Below, piece after piece: positions 55,001 to 64,000 of a DNA stretch of 64,000 nucleotides (positions are counted from its first letter, which is position 1; the number at the start of each line of letters is the position of its first letter). The notes under the pieces are model-generated. The model made no database searches. It saw only the letters and a program-made list of their open reading frames with translations, and was not told where the DNA came from. Location: contig JAMXDE010000006.1 in NCBI GenBank assembly GCA_026770025.1, positions 2,052,001-2,116,000 on the forward strand, read 5' to 3'. The position numbers and the translations under genes are program-made. This DNA comes from Craspedostauros australis. Lineage: Eukaryota > Bacillariophyta > Bacillariophyceae > Mastogloiales > Achnanthaceae.

Positions 55001-57318
55001 ATCCATTCTCGGACACCGGCTTCCCACTGCGGCCACTTGCAGTGCCCCTCGTGAATGCCTTTGTACCTCCAGCGATCCCACGCCTTTTGTTCTTTGTACT
55101 CTGCCTCCAGGGCCTGTATCTTTTGTTGGTCGATGGCCAGTTTTGCCTGATCGTACTCGCCAATGATATCTAGCGCGAATCTGCACTTGCTGAAGGAGTT
55201 GACATCCATGCGCTGCAAATCCGTGAAGCTTTCTCCCGATTTGCACTGCAGAGCGAGCGTGCCGATTGGACGATCGGGGATCTCTCGACCCAGGACGACG
55301 TCATCAACCGGTTCCAGCTCTGTAGTCTCCACGCCGAAGTCAGACGATCGTTTGCTGTGCCTGACTCTGATAACGCATTCGCAGACGACCTTCTTGATGA
55401 CATCCGGCGTCAATGGCTTTTCTCGGATGATATAATCCAGAAAGGAAGCGACGGATGGCTTGAGGAAGGGGTTGTTGAAGTAGATGTCGTCTTCATCAAT
55501 GTCTTCTTCCTCTTCCTCTTCTTCTTCGTCATCTTCGTCCTCCTCTTCTTCGTTTGTGTCTTCGCTACCTTCCTGTTCCTCACCTTCTGCCTCTGCCTCT
55601 GCTTCTGTTTCTACTTCTACTTCTACTTCATCTCCTTCGTCTCCTTCGTCTCCTTCGTCTCCGTCACCTTCGTCTCCTTCGTCTCCGTCACCTTCTTCAT
55701 CTGCCTCTGCTTCTTTGGCATCCGTCTCATCATCCATATTTGCATTGTCGACGGTCTGGTTGGTCTCCTGCTTGGATTCTGCTTCATCGGCTTTACCGTC
55801 TTTGCTGTCGGATATAGCATTCTCCTTCTTGTCCCCACCATCTTCGGGCTCATCTGTTGCGGTAGCTTGCGAACCCCCCTTTGTATCAGTTTCTGTATTT
55901 CCCCCCTGCTGCTTGGCATCGTCCGCACTTGTGGTCTGGGTTGCATTCACATCCGTTGCTTCCACCTCCATGGCATCTTCATCGGATGACGCCGGCGCAT
56001 GCATGGAATCGTCCATTTGTTTCAACCACCACATGGCAACACGTCCACCCTTCTTGACAGGAATGGGCGGGCTGGGTGCGGAGGGAGCGTAGACTGGTTT
56101 GACTTGCCGCGATGTGCGGCGCGGAGGAGATTTGTAGCCTTTGGGTGTGACGATCTCTGGTTGCGACTTGACGAGATAGTCCCACGCGATCTGAGATCCC
56201 GTGCGGATGCGCTGCGCCAGACTGAAGGGCGTCATCGCGATGGTCTTGGTGGCACGTTCTTCCACGTCGAAGGACGGATGGCGCAGGTACGTGGACGGGT
56301 TGGCGACATAGTACTGCGGTATGGCTGTGGCATTCTTCTTGGAGGACGCCTTGCCATTCGCCTCCGCGATGTCCAGCGATTCTTGATATTGCTGCAAGTG
56401 CGACTGCAACGCCTCCTCCAGCGCTGCGATGAGAAAGAGCGACGCGATGACCTTGCTCGACTTGATCTCCTTCATCACGACCTCGTTGTATCGTTGCTGA
56501 ATGACATTGAGCAACTCTGTGGAAGGCTGGATGGCTTCTGGCTCATCCTTGGGCAATAGGTCTTCCTCCACCCATTCCTCACCCAGGACAGGTGGCAGAG
56601 TTTGGCCATTCTCGTCACCCTCGTCACCCTCTTCAACCTGCTGCTGCTGCGGCTGATCATCGACGGTGTTTGGCCATTCCACTGTCCAACGTTGCGGGAG
56701 CCGTCCTGATTGCGGCTTTGAAGATGTGATCGTTCCAACCAATGGAGTCTTCACACCGGAATGCAGCACCTTGATGCGTTCCAACATCTTTCCAACGTTC
56801 GGATCGCCAGGATCCTGCAGCTCATCTGCTGCATCCTCCTCCACCACCTCATCATCATGATCCATGCTGACATCCTGTGCCGCCGCAGCTGCCGCCGCAT
56901 GCGATGCCGATCGTGTGGCCCTCGTGGCAATGACCGGCACTTGATCATTTTGGGTCGTTTCGACCTCAACTTTCGTCTGCTCCTTCTTGACGGGTACCTG
57001 CGCGGGACTGCCCTGCTTCGAAGCTGCATCGGGCTTGGCGTCCCCTTCGACTTGCGGCTCACATTTTGGCTGTGGCTGCGATGCCTCCTTTGGGTCTCCT
57101 TGCTTCAATTTTGCATCATTGTGTGGAGTTTTGGTGTCCTGATCCGTGCCACCAGATTTCACGTCCTTCTTGGAACTGGGTGGTTCGGAACTCGCCTCTG
57201 TGGATGCGTTGGCAGGTGCCGCGGATGCAGGTGCGTCGTCGGTGCCCGCCATGCTCACTGCCTCCGATGCTTTGGGGGTTGCTGCGGCAGATGCCGATTC
57301 TTGCTCTGCTTCGCTCAT
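52090..57318 (-). CDS. Bromodomain protein, large, acidic
   Basis: ATG at 57318 opens 1,742 residues without introns. The N-terminal 250 residues are low-complexity. Residues about 270-440 contain a helical region (SSKVIASLFLIAALEEALQS), and about 500-610 is extremely acidic (runs of Glu and Asp). One bromodomain lies at about 1226-1361: PPFLEPVDPVALGVPQYFDI, KNPMDVSTVESNLERGYY, and the acetyl-lysine-binding Asn in IFDNAMLFNPPDDW. An insert of about 20 residues (containing DLSTGNTPTAHML) sits between GYY and NFKDDLE, longer than in typical bromodomains. A basic linker with KKSIYFEEDSDVDMYEYEQD follows. The C-terminus is an unrecognised but ordered block (ELECERLHEKHYAALYQMHA). The protein probably reads acetylated histones in the nucleus. 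It is not a clear match to BET, TAF1 or GCN5. Confidence 0.9.
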   Translation of the reverse strand: MSEAEQESASAAATPKASEAVSMAGTDDAPASAAPANASTEASSEPPSSKKDVKSGGTDQDTKTPHNDAKLKQGDPKEASQPQPKCEPQVEGDAKPDAASKQGSPAQVPVKKEQTKVEVETTQNDQVPVIATRATRSASHAAAAAAAQDVSMDHDDEVVEEDAADELQDPGDPNVGKMLERIKVLHSGVKTPLVGTITSSKPQSGRLPQRWTVEWPNTVDDQPQQQQVEEGDEGDENGQTLPPVLGEEWVEEDLLPKDEPEAIQPSTELLNVIQQRYNEVVMKEIKSSKVIASLFLIAALEEALQSHLQQYQESLDIAEANGKASSKKNATAIPQYYVANPSTYLRHPSFDVEERATKTIAMTPFSLAQRIRTGSQIAWDYLVKSQPEIVTPKGYKSPPRRTSRQVKPVYAPSAPSPPIPVKKGGRVAMWWLKQMDDSMHAPASSDEDAMEVEATDVNATQTTSADDAKQQGGNTETDTKGGSQATATDEPEDGGDKKENAISDSKDGKADEAESKQETNQTVDNANMDDETDAKEAEADEEGDGDEGDEGDGDEGDEGDEGDEVEVEVETEAEAEAEGEEQEGSEDTNEEEEDEDDEEEEEEEEDIDEDDIYFNNPFLKPSVASFLDYIIREKPLTPDVIKKVVCECVIRVRHSKRSSDFGVETTELEPVDDVVLGREIPDRPIGTLALQCKSGESFTDLQRMDVNSFSKCRFALDIIGEYDQAKLAIDQQKIQALEAEYKEQKAWDRWRYKGIHEGHCKWPQWEAGVREWMAENVQLEPKTADAATADAASAEAAAKDKDSSAQDMELARALEQTETPSRRRKTRRAAGTSAADGVFYGGQSQLTQRQLMNAIVRIVKTNQVHTLMSLHSVVGDDSANPMRRARIALGRVVWQRNQVQRKPIETEWSDRPVNEMIAAQPLVAIVVKPDKNPDGTEVDDSEIKLTPEQSDLISYIRSLHKTELYLRDLITRHLGKLHPAIIATVADERSNSLQALDADDFEDQSTIEWFTSGHELVGAVIYRPIKLESTGEHSPCQWFQIQDYSKSIVSTAEDAEAEAGEDVVIVERRMRFRARSTVDDGSGNFTEIDVDHGVTVLLTEGQVRAGMQAAEVETRNRAKERDVPSSFADGEHTRITLRSGEDAKEDGSNDSPMITAHVVGHDYVWNADSKKLDTQILVLPAALKKPSPVTEAFWATVESDDDGLVLTCRPLDATSSSLSKWYTIEQSDYDALSPAFQQCKAILEWLKQQAKVPPFLEPVDPVALGVPQYFDIVKNPMDVSTVESNLERGYYSPLQPDLSTGNTPTAHMLNGNFKDDLELIFDNAMLFNPPDDWIHKAAAQLKKSLLRKINTATHAAERIVQGRRARQKKSIYFEEDSDVDMYEYEQDEDDEDYDASSSRGARKRKRPNRNGLKQDDYSARAIEHGIRLQTTLRNTGLKGPFATLPIRSDAATFCMPVGWSCRNVVSQPSTSAVKEEMAANDTAAETNGESDRATRAQEMAELLELQKAADFDESTNVRRSSRSSYGSPRKRSSSAKNASSSSDVEFYKPTSADAAVATTASTNGAPIRDRTSLELECERLHEKHYAALYQMHALSIVANNESGKDWGMYSANSFPPYLGRVIAPNSKEHVLWEIRTPFIVPAIRWVLRGLIESGHLSPLEPMTPDSTLSSGVIMTNDVYYCDSRLPPFEVLDSKELQRRKRASTTNAQQNSDDDDDVEMSEYERMRAERVARNAERLKALGL

Positions 57319-57976
57319 CGTGCGGGTCTCTGGTTATGCACCGCTCTATCTCTCTTTCTTATTAGTGCATCAACCCCTTTCAACGACTTCGGTGCGTCTA
57401 CTGAGATTAGCTGATAGTCTCGCAGAGTGCAGAGGGTGGATATGTTGCGATGGGAGCAGCCGATGGACAGGCTGGGATCCTTCGGATGCTTGTGAAGACC
57501 TTTGCTGGGATCTTCGCAATCACCGCGAGAGAGCCGTTTCGCGTCTGTTGGCAACGACAACGAGAGAGGGTGGAAACCAGCAAACCAAACCACCAAACCA
57601 CCAAACCAACAGACAACCCACATCTCCCGTTCCACACAAAAGCGATGGCTTCAAGACACCGGAAAAAGTCAATGACTAGCTCGACATCGCGCAGCCAAAC
57701 CACAGCTAAATTCGGTTTGGGAAGAGAACCTGGGGGGGATGACGGAATTAGACAGACAAGGATACAATTGGGACTTCAGTAGCGTCAAGTGTTCACAAAC
57801 TGAGGAACCACGGTCTATACATTTCAGTCTAGATGTAGCCTGACTATTGCTTCAAAATTAGCAGCGCGCGGAAATTCCACACCCCCTCTCCAACCTGGAT
57901 AATGCAGTTCATGACAGTCACAGCATCTATAGGAAGATGATATGGAACAACACTCAATTGCATCTGTAGTAGATCT
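57319..57976. other. Intergenic, same-strand spacer
   Basis: This lies between the BEACH gene 3' end and the bromodomain gene 5' end, both minus. CCAAACCACCAAACCA repeats occur near 57586-57606. No gene is supported. Confidence 0.55.
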
Positions 57977-60900
57977 CTAGCTGCCAGTATTGCTGCTGCT
58001 GCTGGTGTTTGTGGTGGAGGCAGCGGCGCTGCTCGCCCTGCGGAACACGCCACCGAGGAATCTGGCGACGCCCCTTTCCTTCACGTCCGTCGTCACTTCC
58101 TTGCCGATTTCCTTGCCGACGCCGACCACTTTGGTTCCGAGCCCAAAGCCCTTACCGAGCGCGGTCTTCAGTCGGCGTGCGGGCCGGGCCAAGGCGAAGC
58201 CCACGGTTTGCGACAGCCCGCCGCGCTGGTGCCTCTGGCTGAATGGCGAGATGCCCGCCAGCGCGTGGAGGCGCAGCACTCCGTTGGAACAGGCCGCGGC
58301 GGCCACCACGGGCCGGTTCAACGAAGGCCCAAAGTCGGCATCGAACGCCTGCGGGATGCCGGTGTCCAGCTCATCCGTCTCGGTCACGTGCCATTCGTCG
58401 ATGAATTCCAGCGGCGTGATGGCCGACACGCGGTGGATGGTCACGCCTCGTCCCGAGCAGACCATCACGGCCGTGCCGTCTGGTGTGCAGCACATGCGGT
58501 GCGGCACGCCTCTCCACGTCTCGAGAGGCTTGGATCCGAGAGGCACGCCTTCCAACGAGAACAGCTGCAGCGTGATGATGCTGCGGTTCATGTGCGGTGA
58601 CGACGGCGATCGGATACGAGTTTCGCAAACGGCCACCAAGAACCCTTGCACGCTGATTGCGACGGCAGGGGTGTCGGCGAACACGGTGTCAACCACCAGA
58701 TCGCCGCCCTGATCTGGAAGATCCAAACCGCTGGTTGGTGGTGCGATGCTGCGAATCATGTTGCCGTTACCGACCGAGTGCAGGCAGCATCGACGTGACG
58801 ACACGGTGGTGGCGATGTGGATCGATGCGCTGAGGCAGACGGCTACCACCTTGCTTCCGCCATGCCCGTGCAACCGCACGCGGGGGCGCAAGGGCAGGTA
58901 ATGGCTCGACATGAAGCGCCAAATCGAGGCCGTTCCGTCGCGGCTGCCAACGATGGCGAGCTCTCCACCGACACCACCATGCCCAGCAGCTGTTCCGATT
59001 GGGTCCGTGTGGATGCATGAGATTTGCGCCGAATGAACTCCGTGGATCACTGCCTCGCCTCGAACAGAACCCTTCGCTGGGTCGACTAGCTGCATTGCCA
59101 GACTACCTCTGCCATCCGCGTCGGACAGCACCAGCAGCACTGACCGTCCAGCAAACAGAGTCTTGGAGATCGCCACGGCTGGGAACTCGTCCGATCTGGG
59201 AACGTGCGTCAACCTGGGAACTGTGCGGAATCGAGGCAGCTCTCGCTGCGCGACGAAGCATCCGCTGTCCATGGGGAATGTGGAACCTCGAGCGCCTGCG
59301 ACAGTCTTGTCCTCAGCCGATTTCCACGCCCATCGGAAGCAATGGAAGACGCCACGGGCATCGACAGCGAGGCAACGGTCCGTCCCAGCCAGGCGCACGC
59401 TGATCAGATGAGCATGCGGTCCCGGTGGCGGCGCATCCAGATGCACCCAGTGAGACAGTGGAGCCGAAAAGAACGGCAAATACAAAGGCTCACCGAAGAC
59501 CCGATTCAGCAAGTCTGGCTGGTTGACGTCCACGTCACCTTCGCGACCGGCGCCGCTCGTGTACGCGCTCAGGATTTGGTAGAACGACAACCGACGGTGG
59601 TTCTGCAGCGCGATGCGACGCACGTGGGAACGGTGGAATAGCTGCATGGGACACTGTCCGAAGTGCGCAATCTGCAGCTCCGTCGCTTGTCGCAGCCCTT
59701 CGTCCTCGATGCTGGCAACGTCCACGCTGCCGTAGTACGTGAGGTAGAAGAAGACGTTGTGGGCCTGGATTGCCTCCGGACCTTGCTGCTTCCTGCCGAA
59801 GATGAGATCGATCCAATCGGGGAGCATCGCTGAGCAGATGTCGCTTTCCAGTGCGTTGCGCATCACTTCGATGAACGTCTCCGGTCTCCCCTTGGCCCAC
59901 GGTGGCAGCTCCACATCACCCAGCACGTCACCATCTTGCGACGTGCCGAGCTTGAATTTGTTGGTATTCTTGAGGAAGGCCGGGTTGCAGTACCATTCGG
60001 GAGTGATCTCCTTCACCTCGGCCGCCGAGGATCCGGTGCACATCTCCCACGTTCGTGGAACGGAGGAGAATAAACGGTCAGCGACATCGAAATGACCACT
60101 CTGCAGTTGACGGTGCAGGCCGGCGAACGGATGCAATCTCACCAGGAAGTGGAGCACAACGCCAGCACTCGTGGAGTAGTGGCTACCGTACATGAACGGC
60201 GGGATCGAGGGATCCGCGAAGGTACGGAAACGTTCAATGAAGCCCTCCAATCGATCCGGATTCAACGCCCCCATCGGTTTCGTCAGGTCTCTGTAGTTTG
60301 ATCGATCGCGGAGATCCGGGATCTCCTCCGAGTCGAAATTGCTCAGCACCCACGGCATCACAGGGTACTGGCAGATGTCATTGTAGCTGCGTCCTGCCAG
60401 CATGTTGAGATGGAGGAGGTAGTCGAAGTTGGTGATGCGACCCTCCACCCAGCCTATCGTCAATCGGCTCAGCTGTTCGTGCATGAACTGCTGCGATCGA
60501 TCCGGCCACTGCTTGATGGTCTGCGGAGGCGATCGCTTCATGATTGCGAATGCTGCATCATCGCGGCGTTTAACGCCATCATGGCCAGGACCAAAATCGA
60601 TGAACAGAGACGTCGCGGGAGAGTACAACCCGTATCCACCGAACGACGTTCCGCCGGATGGAATGAAGAACATCTCCAACGATGAATCACGCAGTCGGTA
60701 CCGTCGCAGGTACACGTGAGAGAGTTCGGAGAGGTTCCAACGGATCGATCTGGGACGTAGCGCTGCGGTTTCTCTCTGTCTTGCCTCCAACTCATCCTTG
60801 ATGCGGTTCTTGTCGCTGTTCTTGTTGTTGCCGCCCGCATCCTCGATCATTCGTTGCCGCTCTGCTTCCTCCATGACAGCCATCAGCTCACCTTCGTACA

Positions 60901-63900
60901 GACCGTCCGTTTCTGGATCGTACTCCAAGATCAGATGCGTCGCTGTCAGCAGCATTGAGCACTTGCGCGTTCCCTCAGCCTTGATGTGCAAGCAGCTTTC
61001 CACATGCTGCTCGATCATCCCGGCTGCTGCTGAATGAATCAGACTCAATGTGGAGGCGGAGTTATCCGGTGGGCTGGCGAATGCGCTCGATGTGATGTTG
61101 AAGTGCGACGACCCGAGTTTGGTTGCTATCGTTGTATCGTCCATGGTGTCATCGTGGCTCAGTGCATCGGTGATCGGCGTACCATCCATGGATCCGTTCG
61201 CAGCATCGTGATCATTGCTGTCGCCTCGCTTCAGCTTGCCTTGGGAGCTACTGCGTTCGGACTCGGTTGTCGTCGGCGCCTCCATGGGCGTTTCCGCGAA
61301 GAGGCCATCATCGTCGAGCATATCCTCGGTTGGCATCGAGATATCAGGCCCTTCATCCTCGGCCATCTCTTTCTTCGTGATGTCCACGATCTCCACATGG
61401 CCTGTTTCCAGCAGTGTCTTTGTGAACCTGTCGATCTCATCGACGTCTGAAGTTTGGAGTGGTCGTGACACTTCCTCTTCTTTACCAACGCTCTTGGGAT
61501 CACCTGCTCCTGCAGCTGCACCCGCATCTCCACCTGAGGCCTCGGTCTCGGTCGCTTCATCAGCCTCGGCTTCTCCTGCAGATGGAGCCGCCGCTGCCGA
61601 GCTGTCCACGCTGTGGTCCAGGTAACCCGGAATGTAGCGTCTAAATTGGGGAGCGCACGGGATGGACACAAGACGACTTCGGATATCTCGGTTGCCATCG
61701 GCGATGCCTCTTTCCCAGAGCTCGTCCATGTCGGACCCACCACATCTAGTAATCTCGAGATATCTCGCCCAGCAAAATCGTTCCGCGTACGCCGTGCAGC
61801 TGTTGCGGTGACTTGGCAGGAAGTTCATTCTGACTTCTGCCTGCCGCGTCTTCTCCAGCGCAGCAAACTCAATGAACGTGCTCATGGAATCGGCCGCAGT
61901 CTCTGAACCCAGAATTTGAATGAACTGCACCTCACGAGAGTCCTCCCTGGTGCCGTCTTCGGGATTGGACACCAGGGTCAGCTTGTCGTCGAAAAGTGGG
62001 ACAAGTTCTGCGTCCGCTGCTTCGCGGGCGGCCCACTCATCCCATGAATCCATGTAGTCGGACAGATGCTTCAGAATGGTCCCAACAGCGGTATCTACGG
62101 TTTCCGGGGTCTGTGTCTCATCATTGATGTTTCCTCCTCCGTCAATGATGTCCTTTTGGCATTCTTCAAGAGCAGCACCGAGGCCCTCGTATCGACTCCA
62201 TTCCATGCGGGCTTGATTCTCCGCGATGGTCCTTGTGCTTCCGCCAACGTATCCATCGTGGAAGAGCACGAAGTCGGGATTATCGACGGCAGCCGATGAC
62301 CCGGCCTGATTGGCACTGCTGTCGTTATCATTCTCGTTGCCAGCGTTGTCGCCCGTTCCGTGCGTACCTTCTTCATTGGAATCCCCGGAGCGTGAAGTCG
62401 GTATCAGGCCGTCTCCCATGATGAGTTTTTCGACTGCCTGAGCGTTGCTAGCGGCTTCCTCCTTTGCGCCACGGCCGTCGCCGAAGTCAACGACCTCATC
62501 CTCGTACGCATCGATCAACGCGGTTTCTCGCCGTCTGCGTTCTGCTTCGTAGCGCACGTTGATCTCGATCACGACGTCGTTGAGCAATGATGAAGCTTTC
62601 GATTTGGCGTTGAGATCTCCGATGGAATCGAAGTTGTTCATGGCGAGTCGAAGCGATGCCATCATGCGCAATGCGGTGTCCCGGGCATTGGGGAATGAAA
62701 GGCCTGCGATGGCCGCAACCACAGTGTGCTTCATTTCCTCATACACGTAGTCCAACAGAAGCTTCGTTTCGATGTGGTCGTCAGTGTTGTTGCTATTGCT
62801 GTTGGATGCGTTGCCTTTGCCATCTCCAATGACGATCTTTGAAGGGTCGATGATTTGGATCTTCTTCGAAGATGGGAATGTGCTGAGCGTGTTGACGATC
62901 AGTCTTGTGCAAGGCCGCAGCACAGGGAGCATGAGTTTGGACGCTCCGTGGACACCTTCGTGTTGAGCCTCCTCGGAATGATCGCCGCCGGTCGCACCGC
63001 TTGCGGCATTTTCTGGATCATTCATGTCCTGCGGAGCTGGTGGACTTGGCAGGATTAGCTGGCACCACCCTGTCAGATCCCTTCCGTACGCCAGAACGTT
63101 GAGGATCGCGCACAACAGCAAGATTTGATCCTTGGAGAAATCGGATGCTTCGCCTTCCATGCCGCCATCCTTTTTCATGGGGCGCTGCAACAGCTCCTTC
63201 TCCTCAATCATGAGACACAGACGCGACACGGCAGCTCCAGTTTGCACCGACCATGCCTCGAATCGATCATGCCGCCGAAGTATCTTGGTGAGAACCAGGG
63301 CAACCATTCTGCTGAGCACATCGGAACCGACACTCCCAGCCTTCAACTGGTTGGCGGAGGACTGTGATTGTGATTGCGACGGCGATGGCGGTTCAGTTGT
63401 TGATGCCTCGGTTCCTTCGGTTTCGCTGGGGGTAGCATTATCCGCACCATCTGCGTCTTTCGTATTTGTGTTCGTGCTTGCATCTTGGTCATCGGCGGCA
63501 GAAGCGGTAGCACTATCAGCTGTCCCAGTTTTTGGAGGGACTGCAACGCTGCTGCGTATGTTACTAATGTCATCGCCGGTACGTGCATTGTAGGCCGTCG
63601 AATCACGGACGGTTGACAGCATGCTTCTCCAAATCGCGGTCGATATTTCGCCCCCGCCGATATCCATGGCGTCAATCAAGAGCTCTGTCATCATGGACAT
63701 GATGGACGTTTGGCAGGACACCAATGCGGCGATCATGGTTGGCAAATCGATGACTTCGTCCTCATTGTGCAGTTGCTTCTTGGACGTGTCGCCGTTCATG
63801 GATGTTTCCACAGAGATGTCCATCCACGAATTCTCAACGCTGGACGATGTTATGTGCGTTGTTGCAGATGCTTTGATCACCTGGATTTCGTCATCGTTGC

Positions 63901-64000
63901 CTCCTTGTGTTGTCGAATCATCATTCTTCATCGCAGAGCTGGATCGTCGAAGGAGGATGTGACTTTCCAGAATCATCGTAACGATCAGCAATTGCGGCAC
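57977..64000 (-). CDS. BEACH-WD40 protein, C-terminal part, cut by window edge
   Basis: The frame is open from the right edge (64000) to TAG at 57977: 2,007 residues of a longer protein. Counting from the edge, residues 1-1000 are helical and linker sequence. About 1013-1133 is the PH-like domain (CSMLLTATHLILEYDPETDG, VYLRRYRLRDSSLEMFFIPS). About 1147-1460 is the BEACH domain (WVEGRITNFDYLLHLNMLAG, YPVMPWVLSNFDSEEIPDLR, RDLTKPMGALNPDRLEGFIE, FMYGSHYSTSAGVVLHFLVR). WD40 blades follow (GELAIVGSRDGTASIWRF). The extreme C-terminus is a basic, Gly-rich helix (GKGFGLGTKVVGVGKEIGKE). BEACH proteins (neurobeachin, LRBA, LYST classes) act in vesicle trafficking, lysosome size control and autophagy. 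The class cannot be decided without the N-terminus. Confidence 0.93.
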   Translation of the reverse strand: MPQLLIVTMILESHILLRRSSSAMKNDDSTTQGGNDDEIQVIKASATTHITSSSVENSWMDISVETSMNGDTSKKQLHNEDEVIDLPTMIAALVSCQTSIMSMMTELLIDAMDIGGGEISTAIWRSMLSTVRDSTAYNARTGDDISNIRSSVAVPPKTGTADSATASAADDQDASTNTNTKDADGADNATPSETEGTEASTTEPPSPSQSQSQSSANQLKAGSVGSDVLSRMVALVLTKILRRHDRFEAWSVQTGAAVSRLCLMIEEKELLQRPMKKDGGMEGEASDFSKDQILLLCAILNVLAYGRDLTGWCQLILPSPPAPQDMNDPENAASGATGGDHSEEAQHEGVHGASKLMLPVLRPCTRLIVNTLSTFPSSKKIQIIDPSKIVIGDGKGNASNSNSNNTDDHIETKLLLDYVYEEMKHTVVAAIAGLSFPNARDTALRMMASLRLAMNNFDSIGDLNAKSKASSLLNDVVIEINVRYEAERRRRETALIDAYEDEVVDFGDGRGAKEEAASNAQAVEKLIMGDGLIPTSRSGDSNEEGTHGTGDNAGNENDNDSSANQAGSSAAVDNPDFVLFHDGYVGGSTRTIAENQARMEWSRYEGLGAALEECQKDIIDGGGNINDETQTPETVDTAVGTILKHLSDYMDSWDEWAAREAADAELVPLFDDKLTLVSNPEDGTREDSREVQFIQILGSETAADSMSTFIEFAALEKTRQAEVRMNFLPSHRNSCTAYAERFCWARYLEITRCGGSDMDELWERGIADGNRDIRSRLVSIPCAPQFRRYIPGYLDHSVDSSAAAAPSAGEAEADEATETEASGGDAGAAAGAGDPKSVGKEEEVSRPLQTSDVDEIDRFTKTLLETGHVEIVDITKKEMAEDEGPDISMPTEDMLDDDGLFAETPMEAPTTTESERSSSQGKLKRGDSNDHDAANGSMDGTPITDALSHDDTMDDTTIATKLGSSHFNITSSAFASPPDNSASTLSLIHSAAAGMIEQHVESCLHIKAEGTRKCSMLLTATHLILEYDPETDGLYEGELMAVMEEAERQRMIEDAGGNNKNSDKNRIKDELEARQRETAALRPRSIRWNLSELSHVYLRRYRLRDSSLEMFFIPSGGTSFGGYGLYSPATSLFIDFGPGHDGVKRRDDAAFAIMKRSPPQTIKQWPDRSQQFMHEQLSRLTIGWVEGRITNFDYLLHLNMLAGRSYNDICQYPVMPWVLSNFDSEEIPDLRDRSNYRDLTKPMGALNPDRLEGFIERFRTFADPSIPPFMYGSHYSTSAGVVLHFLVRLHPFAGLHRQLQSGHFDVADRLFSSVPRTWEMCTGSSAAEVKEITPEWYCNPAFLKNTNKFKLGTSQDGDVLGDVELPPWAKGRPETFIEVMRNALESDICSAMLPDWIDLIFGRKQQGPEAIQAHNVFFYLTYYGSVDVASIEDEGLRQATELQIAHFGQCPMQLFHRSHVRRIALQNHRRLSFYQILSAYTSGAGREGDVDVNQPDLLNRVFGEPLYLPFFSAPLSHWVHLDAPPPGPHAHLISVRLAGTDRCLAVDARGVFHCFRWAWKSAEDKTVAGARGSTFPMDSGCFVAQRELPRFRTVPRLTHVPRSDEFPAVAISKTLFAGRSVLLVLSDADGRGSLAMQLVDPAKGSVRGEAVIHGVHSAQISCIHTDPIGTAAGHGGVGGELAIVGSRDGTASIWRFMSSHYLPLRPRVRLHGHGGSKVVAVCLSASIHIATTVSSRRCCLHSVGNGNMIRSIAPPTSGLDLPDQGGDLVVDTVFADTPAVAISVQGFLVAVCETRIRSPSSPHMNRSIITLQLFSLEGVPLGSKPLETWRGVPHRMCCTPDGTAVMVCSGRGVTIHRVSAITPLEFIDEWHVTETDELDTGIPQAFDADFGPSLNRPVVAAAACSNGVLRLHALAGISPFSQRHQRGGLSQTVGFALARPARRLKTALGKGFGLGTKVVGVGKEIGKEVTTDVKERGVARFLGGVFRRASSAAASTTNTSSSSNTGS

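Overview
The window is nuclear DNA of a protist with spliced genes. The best clue to its identity is a nucleus-encoded plastid ribosomal protein L15 (29951-31418, minus). Its two-part leader is a separate signal-peptide exon followed by an AYA-FIP site, like the ASAFAP motif of algae with red-derived secondary plastids. Plant-type topoisomerase VI subunit A, PT-rich secreted proteins and GDCDsDxDC cysteine modules also fit a photosynthetic stramenopile, possibly a diatom. I cannot name the species. GT-AG introns of about 220-670 nt are common, and TA-containing stops are scarce, so noncoding frames stay open for long stretches.

Layout. Positions 1-10.2 kb form an accessory region. It holds two diverged copies of a segment of about 500 bp (1-495 and 8772-9285), a Ser/Arg-rich ORF with one in-frame TGA, an ankyrin gene with fifteen near-identical 102-bp repeats followed by a BTB domain in other frames, and weak gene remnants. 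Three tRNA-Phe(GAA) genes lie at 10.4-11.9 kb, followed by TOP6A (12.4-14.2 kb). From 16.2 to 29.4 kb there are secreted or surface genes: a gametolysin-type (M11) metalloprotease with a long PT-rich stalk, a two-module GACxG cysteine-repeat protein with a truncated tandem paralogue, and a probable GPI-anchored cysteine-rich protein. Plastid L15 follows, then several disordered or unrecognised proteins (31.9-41.3 kb). The right third carries large housekeeping genes: an FH2 formin (minus), the Golgi SNARE GOS1 (plus), a bromodomain protein (minus) and the C-terminal part of a BEACH-WD40 protein that runs off the right edge (minus).

The genes do not form an operon or an obvious pathway. The secreted group (M11 protease, GACxG protein, GPI-like protein) could act together at the cell surface, but that is inference from shared secretion signals and proximity. 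Several otherwise convincing genes change frame by about one base (BTB region, 9.5 kb, TOP6A, 14.7 kb, 37.2 kb). This could be assembly error or real decay, and read-level data would decide. I saw no reverse transcriptase, integrase, transposase, capsid gene or CRISPR array.
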